DNA of 64,000 nucleotides from Thermoplasmata archaeon (GCA_028864975.1 JAGWLG010000007.1:1-64000), one strand, 5' to 3'. Counted from the first letter of the stretch, positions 1 to 9,010 are shown. Numbers and translations are program-made. Notes: a model not told the origin generated them from the letters alone.

Positions 1-23
1 TCTTCCACCCGCTCCGGCTAAAT

Positions 24-1778
24 AGGTGAACGAGTTGTAGCTATGAGATGAGTTGGCACCTGGAGTTCCGCACCATCGATGGGAACCGGTACCTCTACCT
101 CTGCGAGAAGCGGAGGACCGAGAAGGGGCCCCGGAACGTCCAGCAGATCTATGTGGGCACCGCCGAAACCCTCCTCCGCAAGCTCTCGAGCCCCGGCGAG
201 CCCCTGCGATCCTTCGAGTTCGGCAAGATGGCCGCCCTCCTTCACGCAGCCAAGGAGACCGGCCTCCTCGAGGCGTTCCAGCGCCACGTCCCTCGCCGCC
301 CCCTCGACGAGTACGCCGTCGAGCAGCTCCTCTTCCTCCAGCTCGCCGGTCGGGTGGAACGACCCCTGAGCCGGGATGAGATGGCCGACTGGCTCCCCGA
401 CTCGGCCCTCCCGTTCCTTCTCCCTGACCTCGGTCACCCCTCGGCCCGGACCCTCCGCCGTCACCTCAAGCGCCTCTACGGGAACGGGGAGAAGGAGGAG
501 CGAGGGAGGGGCTTGCTCACCCGCGCCGTCGTCCACCGGATCGAGGAGGACGTCTTCCGGACCCTGGTGAAGAAGGGGATCGATCCGCGCCTCCTCCTCT
601 TCGACACCACGAACTTCTTCGTCGACCACCAAGCCGGACTCTTCCCCGCCCGAGGGCACTCGAAGGAGAAACGGTACGACAAGCGGCTCGTCGGTCTCGG
701 GCTGGTCACGGTGGGCACCATGCCGGTCCTCACCGAGGTCTACCCGGGCAACGAGGGGGACGCCAAGGTGTTCGCCCGGGTGTTCGACGCCCTGGTGAAG
801 CGTCTGGTCGACCTGGAGGTGGCCACGGAGAAGATGATCGTGGTCTTCGACCGGGGGATCAACTCCGAACCCAACTTCGAGATGGTGCGAGGGGCGATGC
901 ACGTCATCGCTGCCCTGAACCGCCAGCAGGCGGCGAAGCTCTTCCGGCTCGAGCTCTCCGAGTTCCAGGAGGTGGCCAAGGACGCGGAGGGGAACCCCGT
1001 CCTGGGGTTCTCTACGCGATGGTTCGGGTTCGAGCAGGACTGGCGGGTGCTCGTAACCTACCGAAGAGCGAGCGCCGAACACCAGCAGAAGACCTGGGAG
1101 GATGTGCGGGCTCGGGTCCTTGCGCGAGCCCAGGAGTGGCGGGACCACCCCGCGGCAAAGGAGAAGACGCTCTGGCGGAAGATCGCCCAAGTCATCCCGC
1201 GGGGCTTCCAGTCGGAGTTTGAGGTGAAGGTGGAGGAGGTCCCGGTGACCCGACGTGGGAGGCCCGCCACGGCTTACCGACCCCACATCCGAGTCCTACC
1301 GAGGGCGGAGGCCCGTCTGCGGGCCTCCTTCGGCAAGACGGCCATCATCTCCGACCTGAACGTCGAGGAGCTCTCGCACCGAGCGCTGGTGGAGGGGTTC
1401 GTGGCCCGGGACCAGATCGAGCAGGACTTCCGGTGGCTGAAGGACCGGTATGTGGTCTCGGCCAAGCCGTTCCACGTCTGGCACGACGCGACGGTGCCCG
1501 GCCACCTGTTCCTGTGCGCGATGGGGCTCCTGCTGCTCCGCTACCTTCAGTGGGAGATGCGGGCCCAGGACCTGTCGATGAAGGAGCTGGTGGAGGCGCT
1601 CGAAGCGATCAAGGTGGTCTTGGTGAGAACCACGGAGGGGAAGCCGCGGCTGGTCCTCGAGAAGATGGGACGGGAGGAGGCCCAGGTGTTCACCGGGCTC
1701 AAGCTGGACCAGATGATTCCCGCGTAACTCCCCGGAGGGACCCCGAAATCCGCGGTCCTACAGCTACACGATTTACCT
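24..1778 (+). mobile_element. IS1634-like insertion sequence
   Basis: One DDE transposase gene occupies nearly the whole element. Imperfect terminal inverted repeats are suggested by 'aggt...tgtagct' at 24-42 and 'agctaca...acct' at 1762-1778. They share the outer four and inner seven bases, with a different length between. I found no convincing target-site duplication, so the exact ends are uncertain. The right end abuts the 5'-truncated remnant of a PKD-domain surface protein, which suggests the element inserted into that gene. Confidence 0.65.
48..1727 (+). CDS. IS1634 family transposase
   Basis: DDE transposase of the IS4/IS1634 superfamily that would cut and paste the surrounding element. 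The 559-aa length fits intact family members. The first catalytic Asp lies in 'LLLFDTTNFF' (near residue 186), the second in 'VVFDRGINSE' (near 268), and the Glu region is 'DQIEQDFRWLKDR', the typical late Y/E signature, followed by the conserved 'PFHVWHDATVPGHLFLC' segment. The start ATG lies just inside the putative left inverted repeat. No frameshift or stop is seen, so it may be active. The long antisense ORF (18..1286) is a shadow. Confidence 0.9.
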   Translation: MSWHLEFRTIDGNRYLYLCEKRRTEKGPRNVQQIYVGTAETLLRKLSSPGEPLRSFEFGKMAALLHAAKETGLLEAFQRHVPRRPLDEYAVEQLLFLQLAGRVERPLSRDEMADWLPDSALPFLLPDLGHPSARTLRRHLKRLYGNGEKEERGRGLLTRAVVHRIEEDVFRTLVKKGIDPRLLLFDTTNFFVDHQAGLFPARGHSKEKRYDKRLVGLGLVTVGTMPVLTEVYPGNEGDAKVFARVFDALVKRLVDLEVATEKMIVVFDRGINSEPNFEMVRGAMHVIAALNRQQAAKLFRLELSEFQEVAKDAEGNPVLGFSTRWFGFEQDWRVLVTYRRASAEHQQKTWEDVRARVLARAQEWRDHPAAKEKTLWRKIAQVIPRGFQSEFEVKVEEVPVTRRGRPATAYRPHIRVLPRAEARLRASFGKTAIISDLNVEELSHRALVEGFVARDQIEQDFRWLKDRYVVSAKPFHVWHDATVPGHLFLCAMGLLLLRYLQWEMRAQDLSMKELVEALEAIKVVLVRTTEGKPRLVLEKMGREEAQVFTGLKLDQMIPA

Positions 1779-1798
1779 CGAGAACTCGCCTAGCATGA

Positions 1799-2293
1799 CC
1801 AAGTTCCGCTGACTGCCTCCCTTCGAATGCCAGCTCGCTGACATGTACATCCTCAGTCCCCGGTGTCTACGCAGTTCAAGTTGGAGTGAAAGACCACAAC
1901 AACTTTACGGCAGTCAGCGACTTCCTTGTCTTCACACTTTTCCAGAACGGGTTGAGCCTGTTCTTGAATCTTACAGGGACGAAAGGCGCTAGCGTCAACC
2001 TAACTCTCCTTGACGATGGCGCCCCCTCGGGTTCCTTGGTTCTGACCCGGTCGGAAGGTCCACCTAATTCCTTTGTCCTGCCTGGACACGGGCTCGAAGC
2101 CGGTCATTCCTACACTCTCCTCTTGAGCTACTTGCCAAGTTCCATCGGTGGGGGTAAGGGTGGGGCGAATCCAGCCAGTTTGGAGCTGCGTTGGTGGGGG
2201 AACTCGAGTGGGTCCATCATGCTCTCCCACGCATTCGTCTCGAGGCAACCCGACACCTACGTTTGGAGCATCGCTCTCAGCAGTCTGGTCTGA
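1799..2293 (+). pseudogene. 3' remnant of a PKD-domain surface protein interrupted by the IS
   Basis: The ORF track starts at a GTG (1886), but the same frame is open back to 1799, only about 20 bases from the IS end. The upstream translation reads like the end of a PKD domain: 'PGVYAVQVGVKDHNN' matches the family's 'GxYxVxVxVxD' closing strand. The rest is a beta-rich extracellular sequence with NxT/S sites and no C-terminal membrane anchor. Local base composition is lower in GC than the neighbours. Known of the family: PKD domains occur in archaeal surface proteins. Inference: the IS removed or separated the 5' part, which is not in this window. Confidence 0.6.
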
Positions 2294-2345
2294 ACCGAAT
2301 CAGGGGAAGTACTGACCCTTCGTGAGTGAGCCTGAACCCTCGACG

Positions 2346-2651
2346 TCACCCCCGAGCGGGTTCACAGGTCCGCATCGGGCACCCGCGCCCCCTCGCGTCC
2401 CACCTGTCCCCCTCCCTGACGCACCCGCAGGGCGTCCTCGCCGCGTCTCCCCCTTCTGCGAACGACTCGAGCGTCACCGCGGGCTTGGGCCATCGGTAGT
2501 GGGGCCCCAGAAGGGCCCGGTGCGCCGGGCAGGTGCACTCGCTGATGTTCCAACCCCCTCCCACCTTCTCGCAGCCACAGGGGGCCCTCTTGGGGGCGCA
2601 GACGCCCCCGCTCGCGGTCCGAAGAACCTCCAGGACGGGCTGGCCCACCAC
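2346..2651 (-). CDS. small Cys-rich protein, hypothetical
   Basis: 101-aa ORF starting at a GTG four bases after the stop of the upstream minus-strand gene, so probably cotranscribed with it. It carries several Cys clusters ('CGCEK', 'CTC', 'CGC', 'CPMRTC') that could bind a metal. Its first residues, 'PVLEVLRTASG', and about 30 nt of DNA closely match the start of the winged-helix fragments at 7.6 and 8.7 kb ('ILEVLRTATG'). After that the sequence diverges. It may be a chimera with a decayed winged helix or a real small zinc protein. No function can be assigned. Confidence 0.35.
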   Translation of the reverse strand: MVGQPVLEVLRTASGGVCAPKRAPCGCEKVGGGWNISECTCPAHRALLGPHYRWPKPAVTLESFAEGGDAARTPCGCVREGDRWDARGRGCPMRTCEPARG

Positions 2652-2654
2652 CCA

Positions 2655-3431
2655 CTATCGCGCCGTCGCCTGGGCGCGCTCGACCGCGGCTTTCACCCGG
2701 GGTGGGAGACCCTCCGTGGACACCCGCTGGAGGAAGACCGTCCCATCGGGTCGCAGGAGTTCGTCGGGCCTGGCGCTCTTTCGTACCTGCTGGGCAACGG
2801 CCAGCATGACCTCCAAGGCGGAATCGGGCCGCGGGGGGTGGAGCTGTTTCCGCTGCCACTCGCGGTAGCTCTTGAGATCCCAGGCGAGGAACCCGAGGGC
2901 GGCAACCACCAGGGCCAGCCCTAGGGGGAGCGCGAACCCGCCCGTGGCCTTCCCAGCAGCCCCAGGATGGACGAGGGCGTCCGCGGAGATCGCCGCGCCC
3001 GTAGCCAGGATGCCGAGGCTCCAGGCCATCTGCCCCAGGTGGCCCGCCCGGGACTTCGTAATGAGACCCGTCGCCCCGATGGCTTGCGAGAGCTTCAGGA
3101 CGTCCGCCATCGTGGGGGCGTCCCCGCCGAGCAGGCCCAAGTAGAGGGTCCGAGCACAGGCATCCGAGAATTCGTCCGCGCGGACAAGTCGGCGCAACCG
3201 CTTCCTCTCGCGGGGGGTGAGAGGAGTCTCTTGGGGGCCCGCGGCTTGGGCGATCTCGCGGACGCGCCCCGGGGTGAATACCAGCTCGACCGCGTGGAGC
3301 ATGCGGGGTGCGGTGCGGTCGGTGTCCACGTAGCTCCCGAAGATGCACTGGGCGACGCGGTGCTCGTCCGTCCGCGATTGGAGGAGCGGGCGGCGAGCAT
3401 CGAGGAAGGACTTGGCGGCAGGGAGAGCCAT
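2655..3431 (-). CDS. hypothetical membrane protein
   Basis: 258-aa protein not recognised as a known family. The N-terminal half is helical and charged, with Lys/Arg-rich segments such as 'TPRERKRLRRL'. Two hydrophobic stretches in the middle ('WSLGILATGAAISADAL' and 'GFALPLGLALVVAALGFLAW') probably form a membrane hairpin, followed by a charged cytoplasmic tail. It is divergent from the gene starting at 3552 and probably cotranscribed with the small ORF at 2346. The long ORF in another frame (2362..3444) and most of the plus-strand ORF 2967..4118 are shadows of this gene. Confidence 0.6.
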   Translation of the reverse strand: MALPAAKSFLDARRPLLQSRTDEHRVAQCIFGSYVDTDRTAPRMLHAVELVFTPGRVREIAQAAGPQETPLTPRERKRLRRLVRADEFSDACARTLYLGLLGGDAPTMADVLKLSQAIGATGLITKSRAGHLGQMAWSLGILATGAAISADALVHPGAAGKATGGFALPLGLALVVAALGFLAWDLKSYREWQRKQLHPPRPDSALEVMLAVAQQVRKSARPDELLRPDGTVFLQRVSTEGLPPRVKAAVERAQATAR

Positions 3432-3551
3432 GCGCCATCAGCAATGACGCGCCTCAAGCATGAGCGTATGGGAGAACGGTGCTCGCCTCCCCGCGCCCCG
3501 GCAAGCCTCACCCCGATAGGGAGATGTTCCGGGACGGCGATTCCCCGAGCG

Positions 3552-4118
3552 ATGTCCCTCTTCGGGAGGCCCACACCCCCGCCACTGAGCTTCCGCGAGC
3601 GGGAGGCGGAGATCGAGCGTTGCGCGAAGGAGGCGCTCCTCCTGGAGGCGCGCTTCAATCGCCCCATCGCGAAGAACGACCTCTTCTTGAAGCTCCACAT
3701 CCCGTTCGAGCTCCTCGACCGCGTCACTCGGGCTATCTCGAGGGATGTCCGGGTGGACCTCGCACTCCTCGGCTCCTCAGAGCGCGACCGCTTGGAGCGG
3801 GAGAGCCACGACGTGATCGTTCGCGCTCTCGCGGAGCGGGCGAAGCCAATCGAGAAGAGGGGGCTCACGCTGGCCGACGTGGCGGTGCTGAGTCCACCGA
3901 ACCGCTCGTTGGTGGACCTTCAGCGCCTCTTCGGTTACATGCGGGCTGTGCTGGAACTCAAGGAACTCCCTCCCCGCATCGCGATGCCGTCGGAGGTCTC
4001 TCGGCTACTTCCGAGGGCGGCCGCCCTCCCCGCCGATGAACGGACCCCGTTCCGCCTCGTCAGGGACCTCGACGTCGGAATCTACACGGCGAGGCTCGTG
4101 AAGGCGGCCCTGGGGTGA
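3552..4118 (+). CDS. hypothetical protein, helical
   Basis: 188-aa protein, unrecognised. I chose the ATG at 3552 ('MSLFGRPTPPP') rather than the ORF-track start because the upstream part of that frame overlaps the opposite-strand gene and its start region. The protein is rich in charged helices ('REREAEIERCAKEALLLEARF') with no membrane segment or signal peptide. It lies three bases upstream of the next plus-strand gene, suggesting an operon 3552-4122-4904. Confidence 0.55.
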   Translation: MSLFGRPTPPPLSFREREAEIERCAKEALLLEARFNRPIAKNDLFLKLHIPFELLDRVTRAISRDVRVDLALLGSSERDRLERESHDVIVRALAERAKPIEKRGLTLADVAVLSPPNRSLVDLQRLFGYMRAVLELKELPPRIAMPSEVSRLLPRAAALPADERTPFRLVRDLDVGIYTARLVKAALG

Positions 4119-4121
4119 CCC

Positions 4122-4892
4122 ATGACGGAGCAATTCAAGTTCGGATGGCGACCGACGGTCGAGGGGCTACTTGCCCACGCCGAGGGGCACTTCATCCACG
4201 TACGGGCAGCTTACGCAGTGCGGCCGGTCACGAAGATTGTCAGCGAGGGGGATAGTGGGGCCTTCCCGGTCACGATCTCTGAACCGGAGGTGCCTCCTCG
4301 GAGCATCCAGCTCTCTACCGCCATCGAGACGAAACACATTCTAGAGGACTTGAGGTCGGTCTTCGACCATTCGGCGGTCTACCTGGCGAGGGAAGTTCTC
4401 CTGCAGCCGGTGATCGCCAAGACGAACTCGATGTTGGGTACCGATGGGGCGAGCTTCCCTATCTCAGCCGACGAAGAGGGGTGGAAGAGCGAGATCGGCC
4501 GGATTCCCTGGAACGTGGCCGGCCCGAAGACGTTGGCCTTCCTCCAATCCTTCCAGCCCTTCGTGGACCCCCCGAAGAACGGCTGGCTCCGGGTGCTACA
4601 CAACTTGGTCAACGAGAACAAACACAGTTCACTGACGGAGTTCTTTGTCCAGCCTTCGGACGATCGGCTGTCGTTCCGACGGGGCGAGTACACTTACAGC
4701 TTGGAGGTCCTCTCGTTGACGATCCCTAGCGCGAAGCTCGCTCGGGATGGAGCGACCAGGAATCCCGTCCCGGACGCGTGGACCTTTTTCGACGAGGCGT
4801 TCGCGGGGACCAGGAAGTTCATCGAAGCGGTCGCGGCCGCCGTGCCTGAGCTTCGGAAGGAGAGCCGGGCGAATGGCGGGAAGGCAGTCTGA
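4122..4892 (+). CDS. hypothetical protein with NxNKHS motif
   Basis: 256-aa soluble protein. The segment 'LHNLVNENKHSSLTEFF' with an upstream helical region resembles uncharacterised bacterial and archaeal proteins carrying an 'xxNKH' motif; I cannot name the family with confidence. No membrane segments are visible. It is tightly spaced (3 nt) after the preceding gene and 11 nt before the next, consistent with one transcript. Codon use includes more A/T-ending codons than the core genes to the right, fitting accessory origin. Confidence 0.6.
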   Translation: MTEQFKFGWRPTVEGLLAHAEGHFIHVRAAYAVRPVTKIVSEGDSGAFPVTISEPEVPPRSIQLSTAIETKHILEDLRSVFDHSAVYLAREVLLQPVIAKTNSMLGTDGASFPISADEEGWKSEIGRIPWNVAGPKTLAFLQSFQPFVDPPKNGWLRVLHNLVNENKHSSLTEFFVQPSDDRLSFRRGEYTYSLEVLSLTIPSAKLARDGATRNPVPDAWTFFDEAFAGTRKFIEAVAAAVPELRKESRANGGKAV

Positions 4893-4903
4893 GCCGGTTC
4901 TCG

Positions 4904-5641
4904 GTGGGGCGGCGTCGGGGTGGGTCGGTGAAGGTCACTCCGGAGGCTGACGGGCTGCACCTCGTCGGCGGGCTCTTGTCGAAGAAGGAAAAGGTCGTTC
5001 CCTGGAGCTGGCTCGCGGTGGTCCGCGACGAGGGCGGGCCGCTCTCGAGCCTCCGAATGTTCTACGTCGACCCCGCGGACCCGGGGGACAAGAAGGAGAT
5101 TGAACCCCCGCGAGGGGAGATCGCCGGAATCCTGGGACACTCGAGCTTCCCGCGTGAGCTCGTCTTGCCCGCGACGGCGAAGCGGTTCGGACTGGAGCCT
5201 GGACGCGTGGAGGGGTACGGGCCACCCCTCGGGACCCCATGGCTCGCGGGACCTAAGGTCGGACTCGGCAGGAATAGCCCGGATGACCAGCTGGTGGCCC
5301 TCGTGCTCAAGTCCTTCCCGAAGGTCCTCCAGGGTGGTTTCATCGGAACGACGGATGTCGCTCCGTTCGATCGCGGGGTCGCGTTTCAGAACGGAAGTGA
5401 CAACAACGAAGTGGCCCGTTGGGAGGCCATATCCCCCTCGCGGCTCCCTGCCCCGAACTGTGTCTACTGGATCTCGCTATTCGGACCCGCCGATACGGAC
5501 GAGATGTACGGATTCGCGCTCACCTTGGACCAAGCGCGGGCGCTCGTCTCGCACCCTTCGGCGGCGGTCTGGGACCTCCCTGACACGGTCTACTCCGTGC
5601 TCAACGCGAGCCGACCGGAGAAGCCGCTACGCTCAGGCTGA
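4904..5641 (+). CDS. hypothetical protein
   Basis: 245-aa protein, unrecognised. The GTG at 4928 ('VKVTPEADGLHL') is an alternative start. It looks soluble and beta-rich, with conserved-looking segments 'CVYWISLFGPADTDEMYGF' and 'ALVSHPSAAVWDLPDTVYSVL'. Third gene of the apparent 3552-5641 operon. Its 3' end runs into a decayed, opposite-strand copy of the Cdc6 winged helix, so its C-terminus may have been set by that recombination. Confidence 0.5.
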   Translation: MGRRRGGSVKVTPEADGLHLVGGLLSKKEKVVPWSWLAVVRDEGGPLSSLRMFYVDPADPGDKKEIEPPRGEIAGILGHSSFPRELVLPATAKRFGLEPGRVEGYGPPLGTPWLAGPKVGLGRNSPDDQLVALVLKSFPKVLQGGFIGTTDVAPFDRGVAFQNGSDNNEVARWEAISPSRLPAPNCVYWISLFGPADTDEMYGFALTLDQARALVSHPSAAVWDLPDTVYSVLNASRPEKPLRSG

Positions 5642-5745
5642 TGAGGGTCGAGCTCCCGCCCGCTCCGCCGAGGCGGACCGCGTGGCGGAGGAGGCCCTTG
5701 CTCTCAAACGGGCGATGCGCCATGGGGGACGAAGGACCACGTCGG
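5636..5745 (-). pseudogene. decayed Cdc6-type winged-helix C-terminal fragment
   Basis: Reading the minus strand gives '...FESKGLLRHAVRLGGAGGSSTLISLS'-type sequence, with the core 'GLLRHAVRLGGAGGSST' matching 'GIVRREVRVGGAGGSST' at the end of the Orc1/Cdc6-like gene at 9565 and 'GVVRREVRMGGAGGSS' in the fragment at 8470. No start codon or intact upstream domain is present. The DNA itself is similar ('gagctcccgcccgctcc'), so this is a remnant of the same family. It lies tail-to-tail against the 4904 gene. Confidence 0.6.
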
Positions 5746-5869
5746 GCGGTGTGGCCTTCGAGCCGCACGTCCACCAGGTGGACAGGTGTTCGGGAAGGAC
5801 CCGAGCCTCTCCAGCACAGCTGAAGAGGACGCGAACGGAGATATCCAGGGTCCGCGCTAGCTCTCTCTC

Positions 5870-7258
5870 ATGATGGATGGCCCCCGGCTCCGGACGGGCG
5901 CCGCCGTGGTCGTCGTGGGCGCGCTGATCGTGGCGGGGTTCAGCACACTCCTCTATGGTGAGTGGGTCTCCGCACAACCTGACCCCTGGGCAGAGGTCGT
6001 CGGTAGCGTCAACGTGCAGGGATGGGGAAGTTTCGGGAACGTGGTCTACGACCCTGTGAACCGGCAAGTCTACGTGGACAGCGCTAGGCCCGGCTCCTGG
6101 TACCCCGGACAGAACGTCACCATCTTGAACCCGGCCACAGGGAGGATTGTGGGATCGGTCCCCGCCGGGCCGGAGCCCGCCGCAATGACGGTGGACACGC
6201 GGAACGGAAACGTCCTCGTCGCGGACTCAAGCTCGGCCTACGGCGGCTGGGCCGAACGTTTCAACATCACGGAGCTGAGCGGAAGCAACAACACTCCGCT
6301 CTGGAGCACGCCCCTGGACTTCATCCCCAGTGCACTGGCCTTCGACCCGGTCAACGGGCTCGTTTACGTGGGGGGGTATGGTAATCCTTCGTTCGCGAAC
6401 CTGACGGTCCTGGACCCGGCGACGGGGGAGATCGTAGCCGAGACGCGAGGGGAAGCGAGCGCGGTCGCCGTCGACCCGGCGATGGGGTTGGTCCTCTTCG
6501 CGAACACGACGCGCGGGCCCCCCACGGTCATGGTCATGGACGGGAACACTCAGCGGCTTGTGAAGAATGTCACGACCGGGACCGAACCTTGGGGGTATGC
6601 CTCGCCGTCGATGGCGTACGACCCCCAGACGGGCGAGATTTTCGAATCCGGCGTCTCCCTTTCGAACGTGCGGAGGGCATCCTTCTCGGTCTTCAATGCG
6701 ACCTCGGGGTTTGTCGCGGCCTCGGACGTTCCTCTGCCCGGGGAAGACGGGATAGGAGCGAGCATCGTGTACGATGGACAGAACGGACGACTGTACGCCC
6801 TGGGGTGGGAATGCGGTGGGGGTTCGTCCGGGAGTGGGTGCGTGATCGCGATCGATGGAAGGACGCACGCGATCTTGGGCACGGTACCGGTGGGCTCTGA
6901 ACCCAACAGTATCGCCTTCGACCCCCAGAACGGGGACCTCTACCTCTCCGACTCCGGAGGGGCGAGAGTTTGGTTCGTCTCGACGCAGGCGGCGGCCCCG
7001 CCTCCCCTGACCTCTCTTCCGAACGCTTCGGGGCTCCTCCTGGGACTGGCGTTGGGTGTCGTGCTCGTCGCTGTCGGCGCGCGAGAGATGTGGGCGGGTC
7101 GCCAGGGCGGGGAGCACCGAGTCCCCGAATGGGTCCGTGCCGCCGAGCGGGCGGAAGAGCGTGCGAGCCGGACGCTCTTCGAGAAGCCCTCGACGTGGTT
7201 TTTGATGACGCTCACGGTCCTGGGTGCGATCCTGCTCCTGGCCCTCCTCGCGGGATGA
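5870..7258 (+). CDS. YVTN-type beta-propeller surface protein
   Basis: 462-aa membrane-anchored extracellular protein. A hydrophobic N-terminus ('GAAVVVVGALIVAGFSTLLYG') is followed by repeated blades of the YVTN/NHL type: 'VVYDPVNRQVYVDS', 'AFDPVNGLVYVGG' and 'IAFDPQNGDLYLSDS'. Two C-terminal hydrophobic segments ('GLLLGLALGVVLVAVGA' and 'LMTLTVLGAILLLALLAG') flank a charged loop, so the C-terminus forms a membrane hairpin. Many NxT/S sequons fit a glycosylated surface protein. Family knowledge: such propellers occur in archaeal surface layers and adhesion. ATG codons at 5870 and 5873 are both possible starts. Confidence 0.8.
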   Translation: MMDGPRLRTGAAVVVVGALIVAGFSTLLYGEWVSAQPDPWAEVVGSVNVQGWGSFGNVVYDPVNRQVYVDSARPGSWYPGQNVTILNPATGRIVGSVPAGPEPAAMTVDTRNGNVLVADSSSAYGGWAERFNITELSGSNNTPLWSTPLDFIPSALAFDPVNGLVYVGGYGNPSFANLTVLDPATGEIVAETRGEASAVAVDPAMGLVLFANTTRGPPTVMVMDGNTQRLVKNVTTGTEPWGYASPSMAYDPQTGEIFESGVSLSNVRRASFSVFNATSGFVAASDVPLPGEDGIGASIVYDGQNGRLYALGWECGGGSSGSGCVIAIDGRTHAILGTVPVGSEPNSIAFDPQNGDLYLSDSGGARVWFVSTQAAAPPPLTSLPNASGLLLGLALGVVLVAVGAREMWAGRQGGEHRVPEWVRAAERAEERASRTLFEKPSTWFLMTLTVLGAILLLALLAG

Positions 7259-7354
7259 CCGAGGTCGACCGGTGGTCGGCCTCCATGTAGTCGTCCTGAA
7301 CGCCTAGTTTCCGCCCCCCTTGTCGCCTTTGGAGGGTATGGAGCGCCATCCCAG

Positions 7355-7654
7355 TCATGGGTCACCGGGTTGAGGCCACCGCCTCGCCAGAAAGATCTGC
7401 GTCCCACGTCCCCCTGTTCCACCGACGCGGACTTCACGGGTGACCCTCCCGAACCTTTCGACGCGAACCAGGTGCCGCCACAGGCGGGCCTGGGTCGGGG
7501 CGCGCATCCCCGAAGACGTGCATTCCTCGCCGACGCGGCGGCGGAGCTCCCCCGCCGTGATGCTGCCGGTCGCGGTCCGCAGAACCTCGAGGATGGCCTG
7601 GCCAAAGCCCTCGGCGTTCGGGCCGTGCTTCGTGAGGTTCGGCGGGACCGCCAC
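7355..7654 (-). pseudogene. truncated Cdc6-like winged-helix protein (copy 3)
   Basis: Winged-helix domain homologous to the C-terminus of the Orc1/Cdc6-like protein at 9565: 'ILEVLRTATG...LWRHLVRVERFG...REVRVGGTGG'. Similarity continues in frame upstream of the track's GTG start ('RAEARGGGWHEAEDVAVPP' matches 'RRAEARGASRVEVDDVALPP') until the stop of the SPFH gene, so the 5' part of an ancestral longer gene is missing. It may still be expressed as a stand-alone 99-aa DNA-binding protein through coupling with the upstream SPFH gene. The terminal Gly/Ser motif is partly altered ('GGRGTQ'). Confidence 0.6.
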
Positions 7655-7726
7655 GTCCTCGGCCTCGTGCCAGCCGCCCCCGCGGGCCTCGGCCCGCGGG
7701 GTGTCCTCGGGGGGGGCCGGGGGGGT

Positions 7727-8461
7727 CTATCCGGCCTCTGACGGTAGCGGTGGCCCGGCCCCTTCGAGAAGCTCCGTCGGGACCTTCTCGATCCCCGGGA
7801 CGCGCTCTGGCCCCAGCACCTCGAGGTCGCCGAGATCGACCGACTCCACTTGGACGCCCCACTTCCGGGCCTCCGGGCGGGCGAGGTCCCGCACGCGCTC
7901 ACCGAGCCGCCCCCGGTCCTTGACGACCTCACGGATGGGGGTCCGTTTCAGCTCCTCTTCGAGGCGAGAGGCGACCAGCGCGGCCGTGGCGAGCCGGTAT
8001 TCCTGGACCTTGATTATGGCGGCGACGGGGTCGGCGACCTTGAAGTAGAGCTTCCCCCCGAGGAGGGCGCGGATACCATCGGAGGTCCGGCCCTCGTACT
8101 TCGTGAGTGGTCGCTCTTGCGTCCGCAGGTCCACACGGATGACGTGGGCGAGAGGGTTCACGATGCGGAACCCCGGAGCGACGGCGCCCTGGAACTTCCC
8201 CAGGACGAAGACGAGCCCCGTCTCGTACGGGTGGATCGCCTGCATCCCGTGGAAGAACGTCACGACGAGGAGGAGGGCGAAGAGCCAGGAGAGCACCGCG
8301 AAGGTCGATAGGCTGGGCGTGAGGAGGAGCACCAAGACCCCGAGCGCGAGGAGCATGAGGATCGACACGACGAGGGCGATGGCGCCCCCGCGCCACGTAT
8401 AGGCGGGAGGACCGGACAGGGTCGGGGGAGCCGTCAAAGGGGAAAGGGCTCCCGCGACCAC
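7727..8461 (-). CDS. SPFH/stomatin-like membrane protein
   Basis: I place the start at the GTG at 8461 because the ORF-track extension to 8971 runs through the winged-helix fragment in another frame. The roughly 244-aa product has two N-terminal membrane segments ('AIALVVSILMLLALGVLVLLL' and 'LSWLFALLLVVTFFHGM') and then a band-7/SPFH domain: 'IHPYETGLVFVLGKF', 'APGFRIVNPLAHVIRVDLRTQ', 'FKVADPVAAIIKVQEYR'. Family role: membrane scaffolding and quality control, often paired with NfeD or proteases; none is seen here. It ends shortly after the SPFH domain and lacks a long coiled-coil tail. Confidence 0.75.
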   Translation of the reverse strand: MVAGALSPLTAPPTLSGPPAYTWRGGAIALVVSILMLLALGVLVLLLTPSLSTFAVLSWLFALLLVVTFFHGMQAIHPYETGLVFVLGKFQGAVAPGFRIVNPLAHVIRVDLRTQERPLTKYEGRTSDGIRALLGGKLYFKVADPVAAIIKVQEYRLATAALVASRLEEELKRTPIREVVKDRGRLGERVRDLARPEARKWGVQVESVDLGDLEVLGPERVPGIEKVPTELLEGAGPPLPSEAG

Positions 8462-8469
8462 GTGTCCCT

Positions 8470-8850
8470 CTACGGCGGAGGGGAGACAAAGCCTTGCCGT
8501 CCGCTGGTGAGGCTGACGAGGGCCGAGCTCCCGCCCGCTCCTCCCATCCTGACCTCCCGGCGAACGACACCTTTCCGCTCGAGCCCTACGAGGTGCCGCC
8601 AGAGCCGCGCCTGCGTCGGGGGGCGGAGTCCGAGCGCCGCGCAGCGGGCTTCGACTCGTCGGCGAACTTCCCCGACGGCCAAGGGTCCGTTGGAGTTTCG
8701 AAGGACTTCCAGGATGGTCGCGCCGAACCCCTCGGCGTCGACGCCGTGGCGCGGGACGTGGGGCGGGAGCGCTACGTCGTCGACTTCGACTCGGGAGGCT
8801 CCCCGAGCCTCCGCCCGCCGGCCCGCCTCGCCGAGCAGCTCGCCGACCAT
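8470..8850 (-). pseudogene. truncated Cdc6-like lid/winged-helix protein (copy 2)
   Basis: 126-aa ORF aligning over its whole length with the C-terminal third of the 9565 gene: 'VGELLGEAGRRAEARG' versus 'VGDLLLEAGRRAESRG', then 'LWRHLVGLERKGVVRREVRMGGAGGSS'. Homology extends in frame upstream of the ATG ('LASVAHGWGLS' versus 'LSVARGWGLS'), so this is a 5'-truncated paralogue that lost its ATPase domain rather than a gene that begins here. Its stop lies nine bases before the SPFH start. It could survive as a small DNA-binding protein. Confidence 0.65.
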
Positions 8851-9010
8851 CGAGAGGCCCCAGCCGTGGGCGACGGAGGCGAGGGGACCCCGATCCGAGA
8901 GAACTGACCGAGAGACTGAGGCCCGGGTCCCCGAGCGAGGACCCGTCGGCGGTCTGGAGGACCAGCCGCATGGGTCCGAAAGGCGGGCGATGGCCGCGCC
9001 CTTGAGCCGC

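Noticed and set aside
18-1286. 422-aa minus-strand ORF opposite the transposase
   Set aside because: Its sequence is the Leu/Glu/Arg-rich shadow typical of high-GC antisense frames; the plus-strand transposase has full catalytic motifs.
2362-3444. 360-aa minus-strand ORF overlapping the 2655 gene
   Set aside because: Arg/Pro/Gly-rich composition with no domain; the overlapping 2655 frame shows membrane segments and natural helix patterns.
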